The notes beneath the pieces are model-generated. The model saw only the letters and a list, made by a program, of their open reading frames with translations, was not told where the DNA came from and did not search any database. The translations under genes were made by a program, and so were the position numbers. A DNA stretch of 64,000 nt, from assembly GCA_017537025.1 (NCBI GenBank), contig JAFWCB010000005.1, positions 434,001 through 498,000 of the forward strand, read 5' to 3'. Within the stretch, counting starts at the first letter, position 1; the number at the start of each line of letters is the position of its first letter. The DNA comes from Sediminibacterium sp. (GTDB lineage Bacteria > Bacteroidota > Bacteroidia > Chitinophagales > Chitinophagaceae). Positions 44,047 through 52,922 of this stretch are shown piece by piece.

Positions 44047-46290
44047 TTACTCTTTAACAGCAATATTTATAACATACTTAGGCGGCGAACTCTTTTGTAA
44101 CTGATCTAACTCTTTTGTATTTATAATATACAAACTTGAATCAGTCATTTTTTTCTGATCCACTAAATAGCTTCTTACTGCTGCATTTCTTTGTTGCATC
44201 TGTTGTTGCACTAACAGTTGTAATTTTTCTTTACCTATCAACTCTACACATTTTTCTTCCGTTGATTGAATAGTTGAATTTGTTTTTAAAGCAGTATTAA
44301 TATATTTTATAAAAAGAGAATCATTATTAGTAATACTATCTGTTCTTAATTTAACCTGTACAGACGGAAAATTATCGGGTATGTCCAAATACTTTCTTTT
44401 CATATGATATACCGCTACCGCTTCCATATCATCTTGTAAATTGGTAACCTGAACTAACTCAACTTTTAGATCGGGCTTGTCTGCCGCTACTTTTGCCAAC
44501 CTATCTAAGATCGTTTGTTGATTTGGCTGTATCGTTGTTTGTGCATATTCAAAATGCATCTCTTTAAAATCTTCTTCCTTACCTCCAAACATATTAGCCA
44601 GTAACCTAAAAGGAGCAGTAGCTGCTTTAATAATTATATTCTTGAGTACTTGCCAAACAACCTTTCCCCATTTAAATTTCGGATCATCTAAACTACCTTT
44701 AACGGGTATATCTAAATGTATATTCCCTTTTACATCTCTCAACAAAGAAACAGCCAGCTTAACAGGCAAGTTCATAGCTGTACTATTTTTAATCTTAGAT
44801 CCGGCTTTTATCTGCTGTATATCTAACACATTTTTACTGTCTAATTTTCCACCCAATACAGTAGTTCTGTTTACGTATGAAATGGTACCATTTAAGAAAG
44901 GAGTTGCTACATAATATTTTGAGTATGGGTTAAAATCAGTAATCAGCAAGTCCCTTATAGACGCATCAATATCAATATCCTTATATCGCTTTGGATCAAC
45001 TTTCAAAGTGCCCTTTAACTTCCCCGATGTATTTAAACGGGCATTTACACTAAATAATAAAAACGGGTTATTACTATTGATACGATCACTTTCCAAACGC
45101 ATATCATCGAGCACATACCTAAACTTATCGCCATGCGTAAAATCGGTAAATATGCATTGTCCACGTGTAATGAGTAGTTTATTTACTTTATAATTATTTA
45201 CATCATATTCCCTTACAATTTCCTGAACATATCCACTCATCATCAAAAAAATATTCGCATACACTTTCGAAGAAGTATCGCCCGATGCTGTAAGTGGAGT
45301 GGTCATTATACGTTCATAGTTGAACCCTTTATCATACATACTCAATCGAAAGAAAGGATGATCCATAGTGATATACGCAAAGTTGAACATATTCTTTCGC
45401 GTATTAACGGTATCTATTTTAATTTCTGTTGCATCAATAGCGGTAAGTAGCTCGTTCGTATTATCAACAATGGTGAATTGTTTCGCTAGTATATTTCCTG
45501 AAGCAGCAATATCAGTAGGATGATTGAAGTTGCCGCTGATATGCATATTGGCATCTACCAATCCATCAAGAGATTTTACTTTTAAATAATCCTTCAGGTA
45601 AGGATATAACATACTAATATTTAGCTTCGTAATAGCTGTTCGAAGTTGATACGCATAACTGTTGGCGTTCAACTTTAATTGAGCCTTACAATCGCCACCG
45701 CTAGCTAATGAAAAATCAGATAGAAGATTATATATGGAATCATTCCAGGCAACTAGTGGTAATTGTAAATTACCTCTTATAATCTCAATTCTAGTAAGTG
45801 GCTTTGTGTTTGTATACGCTATTTTGGCATCGCTAACAGTAATATTGCGAACCCAATATTGTACGGGTTTTGCTTGTACTTTTTTTTGTGTTGTATCAGC
45901 TGTCAAAAATCTTTTTATCAGGTCATCATAATTAAACTGATCTCCTTTTTGAATGATACGAACAAAGGGTTTATTTACTGAAACAGATGTAATATCATAT
46001 TTACCACCCCATAATTTATATACCGTAATATTCAAGTCTAACTGATCAATTTTACAAAAAATAGTTTTGCTCTTCGCTTCATAAACAGTAAATCCTTTGG
46101 CAGTAATAGACCCATTAAAAATATTGATAGCAAATTTATCTATTCGGATAACCCTACCCGTATACTCTTCACTATGTTTTTCAATCAAGTATTTGGTAAT
46201 AGGGGATATAAAAACAATCAGCAGTATAAGTAAGGCTACCACAACTCCTGAAATAATCAATGCTATTTTAATTCCTCGCTTCATACTCAT
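44047..46290 (-). CDS. DUF748/AsmA-like envelope protein
   Basis: About 747 residues: an N-terminal membrane anchor (about 8-30, IALIISGVVVALLILLIVFI), then a long periplasmic beta-rich repeat region of the AsmA/DUF748 type (ITAKGFTVYEAKSKTIF, LRLESDRINSNNPFLLFSVNARL, MNLPVKLAVSLLRDVKGNIHLDIPVKGSLDDPKF). The block before residue 560 (VAVSLLRD..GNIxLDIPVxGSLDDPxF) is diagnostic for DUF748. Related AsmA-like proteins form lipid-transport bridges. The frame opens at a GTG 6 bp upstream; I prefer the ATG at 46290 (46284 also possible). Confidence 0.83.
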   Translation of the reverse strand: MSMKRGIKIALIISGVVVALLILLIVFISPITKYLIEKHSEEYTGRVIRIDKFAINIFNGSITAKGFTVYEAKSKTIFCKIDQLDLNITVYKLWGGKYDITSVSVNKPFVRIIQKGDQFNYDDLIKRFLTADTTQKKVQAKPVQYWVRNITVSDAKIAYTNTKPLTRIEIIRGNLQLPLVAWNDSIYNLLSDFSLASGGDCKAQLKLNANSYAYQLRTAITKLNISMLYPYLKDYLKVKSLDGLVDANMHISGNFNHPTDIAASGNILAKQFTIVDNTNELLTAIDATEIKIDTVNTRKNMFNFAYITMDHPFFRLSMYDKGFNYERIMTTPLTASGDTSSKVYANIFLMMSGYVQEIVREYDVNNYKVNKLLITRGQCIFTDFTHGDKFRYVLDDMRLESDRINSNNPFLLFSVNARLNTSGKLKGTLKVDPKRYKDIDIDASIRDLLITDFNPYSKYYVATPFLNGTISYVNRTTVLGGKLDSKNVLDIQQIKAGSKIKNSTAMNLPVKLAVSLLRDVKGNIHLDIPVKGSLDDPKFKWGKVVWQVLKNIIIKAATAPFRLLANMFGGKEEDFKEMHFEYAQTTIQPNQQTILDRLAKVAADKPDLKVELVQVTNLQDDMEAVAVYHMKRKYLDIPDNFPSVQVKLRTDSITNNDSLFIKYINTALKTNSTIQSTEEKCVELIGKEKLQLLVQQQMQQRNAAVRSYLVDQKKMTDSSLYIINTKELDQLQKSSPPKYVINIAVKE

Positions 46291-46399
46291 TATCACATTA
46301 AAATTAAGAAAATGCTTAATCTGTTCCTATTCTAATCTAATTTCAAAAAATAACCCGAAAAATCATTTGCTAACCCTAATTTTGCACAATTCTTTAAAA

Positions 46400-47593
46400 A
46401 TGAACCCTACACTTCCCTCCAACGAATCTATTCCCTCAAAAAAGAAAAAAATCATTGTATTAGGTAGCGGCCCTAACCGCATCGGACAAGGGATTGAGTT
46501 CGATTATTGCTGTGTGCACGGTCTATTAGCTATTAAAGAATGTGGTTACGAAGCCATCATGGTTAACTGTAATCCGGAAACTGTTTCTACCGATTTCGAT
46601 ATGGCCGACAAGCTTTATTTCGAGCCCGTTTTTTGGGAACATCTCTGGGAAATCATAGAATTAGAGCAACCAGAGGGTGTTATTGTACAGCTAGGCGGAC
46701 AAACAGCCCTCAAACTAGCTAAGCGTTTGCATGAGAAAGGAATAAAAATCATAGGTACTTCTTTCGATAACATGGATATTGCCGAAGATAGAGGTCGTTT
46801 TAGCGATCTTTTAAAGGAACTAAATATCCCCTACCCCGAATATGGAACCGCCTATACAGCCGAAGAAGCTATTGAAGTGGCTAATAAAGTGGGTTATCCC
46901 GTTTTAGTTAGACCTAGTTACGTATTGGGCGGACAAAGAATGCGGATTGTTATTAACGACGATGAGGTTGAAAAAGCTGTCATTAGCTTACTAAAACATA
47001 TCCCTGGTAATAAAATTCTGATCGATCATTTTCTCGATCGTTGTCAAGAAGCTGAGGTAGATGCCATTTTTGATGGTGAGAATTTCCATATCATGGGTAT
47101 CATGGAACATATAGAACCAGCCGGTATTCATAGTGGAGATAGTAATGCGGTATTACCCGCTTTTAACCTCACTCCTTTGGTTGTTGAAACGATGGAATAT
47201 TATTCCGAAAAAATTGCCCGTGCATTAAATATAAAAGGCCTCATTAATATTCAGTTTGCTATTAAAGATGGCAAAGTATACGTTATTGAAGCTAATCCAC
47301 GCGCATCAAGAACCACTCCCTTCATCGCTAAAGCTTATCAAATACCTTATTTGAATATCGCCACAAAAATTATGCTGGGTGCCGCAAAACTTACTGAGTT
47401 TACGATGGAGAAAAAACTCGAAGGTTATGCCATTAAAGAACCCGTTTTTAGCTTCGATAAATTTCCCGGCGTTAATAAAGAATTAGGTCCGGAAATGAAG
47501 AGTACCGGTGAGGCCATCAGATTTATCAAAGATCTAAGAGATCCTTATTTCCGCACTTTGTATAAAGAGCGGAGTATGAACTTAAGTAAATAA
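46400..47593 (+). CDS. carB: half-size carbamoyl-phosphate synthase large subunit (C-terminal ATP-grasp half)
   Basis: 397-residue protein corresponding only to the second synthetase half of CarB: IIVLGSGPNRIGQGIEFDYCCVHG, NCNPETVSTDFDMADKLYFEP, VIVQLGGQTALKLA, VGYPVLVRPSYVLGGQRM, HIEPAGIHSGDSNAVLPA and NPRASRTTPFIAKA. It ends after KSTGE-AIRFIKDL, lacking the C-terminal MGS allosteric domain as well as the first ATP-grasp half. It would phosphorylate carbamate only if paired with a separate N-terminal subunit. The frame runs about 100 codons upstream, but ATG at 46400 precedes the family start. A terminator follows. Confidence 0.87.
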   Translation: MNPTLPSNESIPSKKKKIIVLGSGPNRIGQGIEFDYCCVHGLLAIKECGYEAIMVNCNPETVSTDFDMADKLYFEPVFWEHLWEIIELEQPEGVIVQLGGQTALKLAKRLHEKGIKIIGTSFDNMDIAEDRGRFSDLLKELNIPYPEYGTAYTAEEAIEVANKVGYPVLVRPSYVLGGQRMRIVINDDEVEKAVISLLKHIPGNKILIDHFLDRCQEAEVDAIFDGENFHIMGIMEHIEPAGIHSGDSNAVLPAFNLTPLVVETMEYYSEKIARALNIKGLINIQFAIKDGKVYVIEANPRASRTTPFIAKAYQIPYLNIATKIMLGAAKLTEFTMEKKLEGYAIKEPVFSFDKFPGVNKELGPEMKSTGEAIRFIKDLRDPYFRTLYKERSMNLSK

Positions 47594-47613
47594 CGTATTT
47601 ATACCCGATTTTC

Positions 47614-47643
47614 AAAGCCATGATTTTAATCGTGGCTTTTTTT
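47614..47643 (+). terminator. Rho-independent terminator after carB half gene
   Basis: AAGCCATGAT (47615-47624), loop TTTA, ATCGTGGCTT (47629-47638): a 10-bp stem with one G-T wobble, extended by an A-T pair, followed by a run of T to 47643. It lies 21 bp after the carB stop and just before the comEC start. Confidence 0.85.
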
Positions 47644-47656
47644 GTATGTTTTTCTC

Positions 47657-49198
47657 ATGCAAAGAATTATTCGCGAAAAATCGTGGTATGAATATCCACT
47701 CATAAAAACGGCTTTCTTTTTTATAGGAGGATTATTAATTGGCAAATACATACCGGTATTTTCGGCAACTATTATACAATGGCTTTTAGCTTTTAGCTTA
47801 CTCCTTTTCACCTTACTCCGTTTTGCAAACTATAAAATGGCATATCGATTACAAATTTTTACAGGCGTATTATTAGTTACTACTATTCTATGCTTAGGTA
47901 TAATGTGCATGCAATTTCGTTTAGCCCAGGTGCCAACATCCAATGCCATCAGCAAGCAGAGTATCGTTTTGGTAAAAATAGAAGAATCTTTACAAAAACA
48001 TCAAAAATCAGTTTCTGCTCTTGCCCGTATTTTACAATGGAAATCTGGAAATATCATAGAAAAAAGAGAAGGGCTTATTCGTATTTACTTCCCACGTACG
48101 CTTACAGAAAATATCATTACACCAAACAATTGGATTGTAATATATAAAACACCTCAACTTATTTCATCTAAAACAAATAGTGCTTTTGATTATAAACATT
48201 ATGCCATTATACAGGGTATCTACTATCAGCTATATGTTCAGGAAAAAGATTTCGTATTGGTAAGAAAAGAGAAAGTTCCATTACTCTCCCAGACACTCTT
48301 TATATCAAAGAGAAATATTATTCAGCTACTAGATCGGTATATTCAAGGAAAGCAGGAAGCAGGTATAGCTCAGGCTTTACTCATAGGCTATAAGAAAAAT
48401 ATAGATAAATCACTACTCGATGCTTATAGTAAAACCGGTATTATACATATTATAGCTATCAGTGGTATGCATTTAGGTATGATTTATTTATTACTCTTGA
48501 AGCTATTATATCCATTTCGCAATAAAAATAATTATCCCGTTATGGAATTTATCATTGTAGTACTGATTATATGGCTTTTCACTTTACTAACCGGTGCTGC
48601 TCCGAGTATTGTTCGTGCCGCAATTATATTTTGCTGCATGAGCATGGGTAAGTTATTGAAGAGAAAATACAATAGTTTAAATGCTTTAGCCTTCGCTGCG
48701 CTTTGTATCCTTTTCTATAACCCACTACTTATAGAAGATATCGGTTTTCAGCTTTCTTTTGCGGCAGTTATCAGTATTATTTGTTTTTATATTCCTATCA
48801 AAAATCTATTATATATAAATAACAAAATACTGCTTCTGTGCTGGGAATCAGTAGCCATAACTATAGCGGCTCAGATACTTACCTTTCCGCTATTACTTTA
48901 TCATTTCCATCAATTCCCGATTATTTTTTTATGTACAAACTTCATAGCTATCCCTATTTCAGGAGTAGTATTATATCTGGAAATATTATTATTAGTGGTT
49001 AGTCCGATCCCGCTGATTGCGAACTTATTCGGAAAGTGTATTTATTTACTTCTCGCCTGGCTTAATAATTGGGTAGCAGCTATGGCCGGGTTACCCTTTA
49101 TTAGTATTAATAATATTTCTATTACCATCCCCCAAACATTAGCTATTTATATACTTATTATTATTTTAAGCAGTTTAAAAAGAGAAAAATATGTATAA
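47657..49198 (+). CDS. comEC: ComEC/Rec2 family DNA-uptake channel, short form
   Basis: About 513-residue polytopic membrane protein. The N-terminal part (FIGGLLIGKYIPVFS, then a soluble DUF4131-type region to about residue 200) precedes the Competence domain with the signature IIHIIAISGMHLGMIYLLLLK (near 268) and a further set of helices. The C-terminal metallo-beta-lactamase nuclease domain of longer ComEC proteins is absent. It would carry single-stranded DNA across the inner membrane during transformation. I choose ATG at 47657; a TTG five codons upstream falls inside the terminator tail. Confidence 0.87.
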   Translation: MQRIIREKSWYEYPLIKTAFFFIGGLLIGKYIPVFSATIIQWLLAFSLLLFTLLRFANYKMAYRLQIFTGVLLVTTILCLGIMCMQFRLAQVPTSNAISKQSIVLVKIEESLQKHQKSVSALARILQWKSGNIIEKREGLIRIYFPRTLTENIITPNNWIVIYKTPQLISSKTNSAFDYKHYAIIQGIYYQLYVQEKDFVLVRKEKVPLLSQTLFISKRNIIQLLDRYIQGKQEAGIAQALLIGYKKNIDKSLLDAYSKTGIIHIIAISGMHLGMIYLLLLKLLYPFRNKNNYPVMEFIIVVLIIWLFTLLTGAAPSIVRAAIIFCCMSMGKLLKRKYNSLNALAFAALCILFYNPLLIEDIGFQLSFAAVISIICFYIPIKNLLYINNKILLLCWESVAITIAAQILTFPLLLYHFHQFPIIFLCTNFIAIPISGVVLYLEILLLVVSPIPLIANLFGKCIYLLLAWLNNWVAAMAGLPFISINNISITIPQTLAIYILIIILSSLKREKYV

Positions 49199-49227
49199 GA
49201 AACAAAGAGCACTTACTTTTGCGCATC

Positions 49228-50718
49228 ATGCAAAAGAAAATACAATCGGCCCTTATTTCTGTCTTCTATAAAGATGGTTTAGCCCCCATTGCCCAAGAAT
49301 TACACCGCTTGGGTATCACCATTTACTCAACCGGTGGCACACAACAGTTTTTAGAATCATTAGCCATTCCTTGTGTGCCGGTAGAAAGTTTAACCGGTTA
49401 TCCCTCTATTCTGGGAGGAAGAGTAAAAACACTACATCCGGTGGTTTTTGGCGGTATTTTAGGTAGAAGATATGAGGAACAGGATATAGCAGAAATGAAA
49501 CAATATGAGATACCTGAAATAGATCTTGTAATAGTAGACCTTTATCCATTCGAAGAAACACTGCGTAACACTACCGAAGAAAAAGCAATCATTGAGAAAA
49601 TTGATATCGGCGGCCCTAGTATGATTCGTGCAGCTGCAAAAAATTTCAGGGATATTACGGTTATTGCCGCTAAAGGTAGTTATGAGAATCTATTAAACCT
49701 TCTTCAAACCCAGGCAGGTGTTACCAGTATAGAACAGCGTAAAGCCTTTGCTGCCAAGGCTTTTGAAGTGGTTATGAATTACGATATTGCTATCAGTAAT
49801 TACTTTAATCCTATTCATCAGCAAGTATTGCGTTATGGTGAAAATCCACATCAAAAAGCCATATTCAGCGGTAATCTTGGTGAACTGTTTACACAATTAA
49901 ATGGTAAGGAATTATCTTATAATAATTTGGTAGATGTTGATGCTGCCGTACAATTAATCCAAGATTTTACGAATTATGATAAAGCCGTATTTGGCATTAT
50001 TAAACATACCAATGTTTGCGGTATCGCTGCCAGAAATACACTCAAAGATAGCTGGGATGCGGCTTTAGCCGGCGATCCGGAAAGTGCTTTTGGAGGTGTA
50101 TTGGTTACAAATACACGGCTAGACGAAGCTACTGCCAATGCCATTAATGAAATATTTTTTGAAGTATTAATAGCCCCCAATTACACCGAAGAAGCGCTAA
50201 CCATTTTAAAAACAAAGAAGAATAGAATTTTGCTTCAGTCCTTACAAGTACCTATTAATAATAGCATGAAAAAGTCGGTATTAAATGGTTGGTTAGAGCA
50301 AGATACCGATACCACTAACTATCTGAAATGGGAGGAAACAGGTGGACGTACCTGTACCGATAAGGAAAAAGAAGATCTTGTATTCGCTAATATTGTTTGT
50401 AAGCATTTAAAAAGTAATGCTATTGCTTTGGTAAAAAATTTGCAGCTAGTAGGTAAGGGTTGCGGACAAACAAGCCGCATAGATGCACTCCGTCACGCAC
50501 TAGAAAAAGCCAAACAATTTAATTTTGAATTGAATAATGCCGTATTAGCATCAGATGCTTTTTTCCCTTTTAATGATTGTATTCAGATTGCGCATACAGC
50601 CGGTATCAAAGCTTTTATACAACCGGGTGGATCCGTAAGAGATAAAGATAGTATTGCTTATGCCGTTGAAAACGGATTAGCCATGGTGCTTACCGGTACC
50701 CGGCATTTTAAACATTAA
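49228..50718 (+). CDS. purH: bifunctional AICAR transformylase/IMP cyclohydrolase
   Basis: 496-residue PurH catalysing the last two steps of purine synthesis (AICAR to FAICAR to IMP) in the cytoplasm. The N-terminal MGS-like cyclohydrolase shows STGGTQQFL, GGRVKTLHP and GGPSMIRAAAKN. The transformylase shows RYGENPHQKA, YNNLVDVDAA, IKHTNVCGIA, DPESAFGG and a C-terminal QPGGSVRDKDSI..ENGLAMVLTGTRHFKH. The segment KNLQLVGKGCGQTSRIDA differs slightly from the usual KNGQTVGIGAGQ-SR. ATG at 49228 gives MQKKIQSALIS; the frame opens three codons earlier. The stop overlaps the next start (TAATG). Confidence 0.93.
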   Translation: MQKKIQSALISVFYKDGLAPIAQELHRLGITIYSTGGTQQFLESLAIPCVPVESLTGYPSILGGRVKTLHPVVFGGILGRRYEEQDIAEMKQYEIPEIDLVIVDLYPFEETLRNTTEEKAIIEKIDIGGPSMIRAAAKNFRDITVIAAKGSYENLLNLLQTQAGVTSIEQRKAFAAKAFEVVMNYDIAISNYFNPIHQQVLRYGENPHQKAIFSGNLGELFTQLNGKELSYNNLVDVDAAVQLIQDFTNYDKAVFGIIKHTNVCGIAARNTLKDSWDAALAGDPESAFGGVLVTNTRLDEATANAINEIFFEVLIAPNYTEEALTILKTKKNRILLQSLQVPINNSMKKSVLNGWLEQDTDTTNYLKWEETGGRTCTDKEKEDLVFANIVCKHLKSNAIALVKNLQLVGKGCGQTSRIDALRHALEKAKQFNFELNNAVLASDAFFPFNDCIQIAHTAGIKAFIQPGGSVRDKDSIAYAVENGLAMVLTGTRHFKH

Positions 50719-51638
50719 TGAATATTAGTACAAAACATAAAGCTTATTTCGCGCTATTTATTACCAGTACAGTTTGGGGTACTAGTTGGATAGCCAGTAA
50801 AATAGCCGTAAAGTACACCCCGGCCTTAGAAGTATCTGCTATCAGGCAAGGAATAGCAGGATTTAGTTTTGTTCTCTTCTTTTTAATAAAGGGTGAAAAA
50901 TTGCCAACCCGCAAGCAGTTTATCTGGTTAGCAGGCATGAGTGTTCTGCTTTTTGTATTGGCTAATGGCTTTGCTACCATTGGTTTACAATATATATCGA
51001 GCGGTTTAGGGGCGCTCATTTCCGCTTTATACCCTTTGAGTGTAGTAATAATTGAACGTATCTTCTATAAAAATACAAGAATCACTACGCAAACATTTGT
51101 TGGCATTTTCTTAGGGTTGGCCGGTATTGGGTTAGTATTTTTTGAAAACGCATTTCATAACAACACGGAAGGGTATATCATTGGTATCATTTTTTCAGTA
51201 ATTGCCATGCTCGGCTGGGCTATTGGCACTATTTATATTGCGAGAACAAAAATGCAAATAAATCCCTACTATGCTACCGGCTGGGAAATGATTTGTGGCT
51301 CATGTATTCTTTTCGTTATGAGTGTAGCTAATGGTAAATTCATACCTATTAATACGATACCTTATCAAACTTGGCTATCCATTGGTTATCTTGTTTCCAT
51401 GGGCTCCGTTATTACATTTGTTGCCTTTATCTATACGATGAAGCACCTACAACCATCTATCGCCGCATTATATGCTTATATCAATCCTATTGTTGCCATA
51501 CTTATTGGATCAGTATTAGTAAACGACCCACTTACAATCAATATTATTCTTGGTTCTATCATTACCTTGATAGGCGTATTTATAGTAAACCAAAGTCTCA
51601 AAAAGCAACGCGATCTAGCAAGTAAAATTACTGATTAG
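50718..51638 (+). CDS. EamA/DMT family transporter
   Basis: 306-residue membrane protein with ten predicted helices in two EamA halves: FALFITSTVWGTSWIASKIAV at the start (the SxxWG motif), YISSGLGALISALYPLSVVIIERIF, a second half with AMLGWAIGTIYIARTK and PSIAALYAYINPIVAILIGSVL. It would export a small metabolite; the substrate is unknown. Coupled to purH by TAATG. The 3' end overlaps the convergent deacetylase gene by 24 bp. The start ATG begins MNISTKHKAYFAL. Confidence 0.88.
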   Translation: MNISTKHKAYFALFITSTVWGTSWIASKIAVKYTPALEVSAIRQGIAGFSFVLFFLIKGEKLPTRKQFIWLAGMSVLLFVLANGFATIGLQYISSGLGALISALYPLSVVIIERIFYKNTRITTQTFVGIFLGLAGIGLVFFENAFHNNTEGYIIGIIFSVIAMLGWAIGTIYIARTKMQINPYYATGWEMICGSCILFVMSVANGKFIPINTIPYQTWLSIGYLVSMGSVITFVAFIYTMKHLQPSIAALYAYINPIVAILIGSVLVNDPLTINIILGSIITLIGVFIVNQSLKKQRDLASKITD

Positions 51639-52922
51639 AAAATCGGCATAAGCTAATTTCCAATCAATAAACGACAGCTGATTAGTAAGAAAATTGTTAT
51701 GATGTATCATGATACATTCACCACCATATTCTTTTATCGTATCTATATACTGTTGCATCACTTTAGCTGCCTCAGCAACATGCATAGATAAATGAAAAAT
51801 TGCCGTACTGTCCATATAACAAAATGGATGAACTATTAATGTAGTTGGCACATCTTTTTCTAGGTCGTACCAGTTATAAGGGAAAGAACAGGATGCCCTA
51901 AATCCATGTACATTAGCATAACCCATGGAATAATCGTCGGTGATTCCTGCAGCAATCAAGCTTCTATAAGTATCCGGGAATTGAAGAAAAATATAGTGCT
52001 GTCTTGACCTTGTAATATCAACTTCGGAATTCAATTGTAAGCTAGCTATCTCGCCTCCCAGCAATGATTTTGCTTTATTAGATTGTATGGATGGATGAAT
52101 ACCAACTATATATTTTTCACTATGCTCTTTGACTAATTTTTTTAAAGCTAAATTTTTGGGGGAGATATTCTTGTCTGCTCCATTATTCCTATTTGCTACC
52201 AAAAAAAAGTATATCGGTTTTAAATCTAAACTATCGTGTAATAGATCTAACCAATTGTATACGTCATACGGATCAGCTTTTTGAGAAGTTAAAACCGCTA
52301 TTCTTTCCTCTACAGCGGCAATATTACCATTTATAAAATCTTTAAAAAATCCTCCGGCATTAGTAATAACTCCCCTATGTAAATAACTATACGCGATATC
52401 GATGTCGTAGGTAGGTATAAAAGAAAATTTCGGTAGTTGAAAATTAACGGGTAGATGCCCTTTATCTTTTAATTTTTTCAGCCAGCATTGAATTAAAGGC
52501 AGATGCAAAAATTCGCACTTATAAGCAAGCGCATTTTCATGTTTGAATCTACCGTATTCATCTTTTTGTGATTGGGGGTTGTACTCTTCATACCTTGTTA
52601 TCAAATAAAAAGCGGCAGCGAAAAAATCGAATGTAAAACCCTCCTGAGTTTCAAAAAAAGCAGGCAACCCCTCCCACTGTATACATTCAATAGCAGGTTG
52701 CTTAGTCCCTGTTTGCCCCAGTAATCCATGCGGTTTAATCCAAAGATTGGCTGCTATATTAGGAGTATCCGTATATGCAATACGAAAACCATCGTAGGCA
52801 TTAAAAACTGTTTGATCCGTAACTACTACCGCCTGTTTAAAAAAAATAGTTTCAACAATATAAGAAAGGCGATTAGTAATGCTATCCGCCAAAATCATTA
52901 GCACAGGGTGTGCTATTTTCAT
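51615..52922 (-). CDS. polysaccharide deacetylase-family protein (DUF7033 type)
   Basis: 435-residue protein with an N-terminal beta-rich domain (about 1-160, DUF7033-like) and a deacetylase-like barrel: FSFIPTYDIDIAYSYLHRG (near 176, Asp pair of motif 1), DPYDVYNWL, YFFLVANRNNGADKNI, YIVGIHPSIQSN (motif 2 His), DYSMGYANVHGFRASC (motif 3-like Arg) and ECIMIHHNNF at the end. Such Bacteroidota proteins probably deacetylate an envelope glycan, which is inference. It overlaps the LutB-like gene by 4 bp. Start ATG. Confidence 0.78.
   Translation of the reverse strand: MKIAHPVLMILADSITNRLSYIVETIFFKQAVVVTDQTVFNAYDGFRIAYTDTPNIAANLWIKPHGLLGQTGTKQPAIECIQWEGLPAFFETQEGFTFDFFAAAFYLITRYEEYNPQSQKDEYGRFKHENALAYKCEFLHLPLIQCWLKKLKDKGHLPVNFQLPKFSFIPTYDIDIAYSYLHRGVITNAGGFFKDFINGNIAAVEERIAVLTSQKADPYDVYNWLDLLHDSLDLKPIYFFLVANRNNGADKNISPKNLALKKLVKEHSEKYIVGIHPSIQSNKAKSLLGGEIASLQLNSEVDITRSRQHYIFLQFPDTYRSLIAAGITDDYSMGYANVHGFRASCSFPYNWYDLEKDVPTTLIVHPFCYMDSTAIFHLSMHVAEAAKVMQQYIDTIKEYGGECIMIHHNNFLTNQLSFIDWKLAYADFLISNFTC

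Noticed and set aside
46097-46399. About 100-codon N-terminal extension of the half CarB
   Set aside because: The stretch lies antisense to the DUF748 gene start and has no similarity to CarB; the ATG at 46400 is just before the conserved GSGPNRIGQG.
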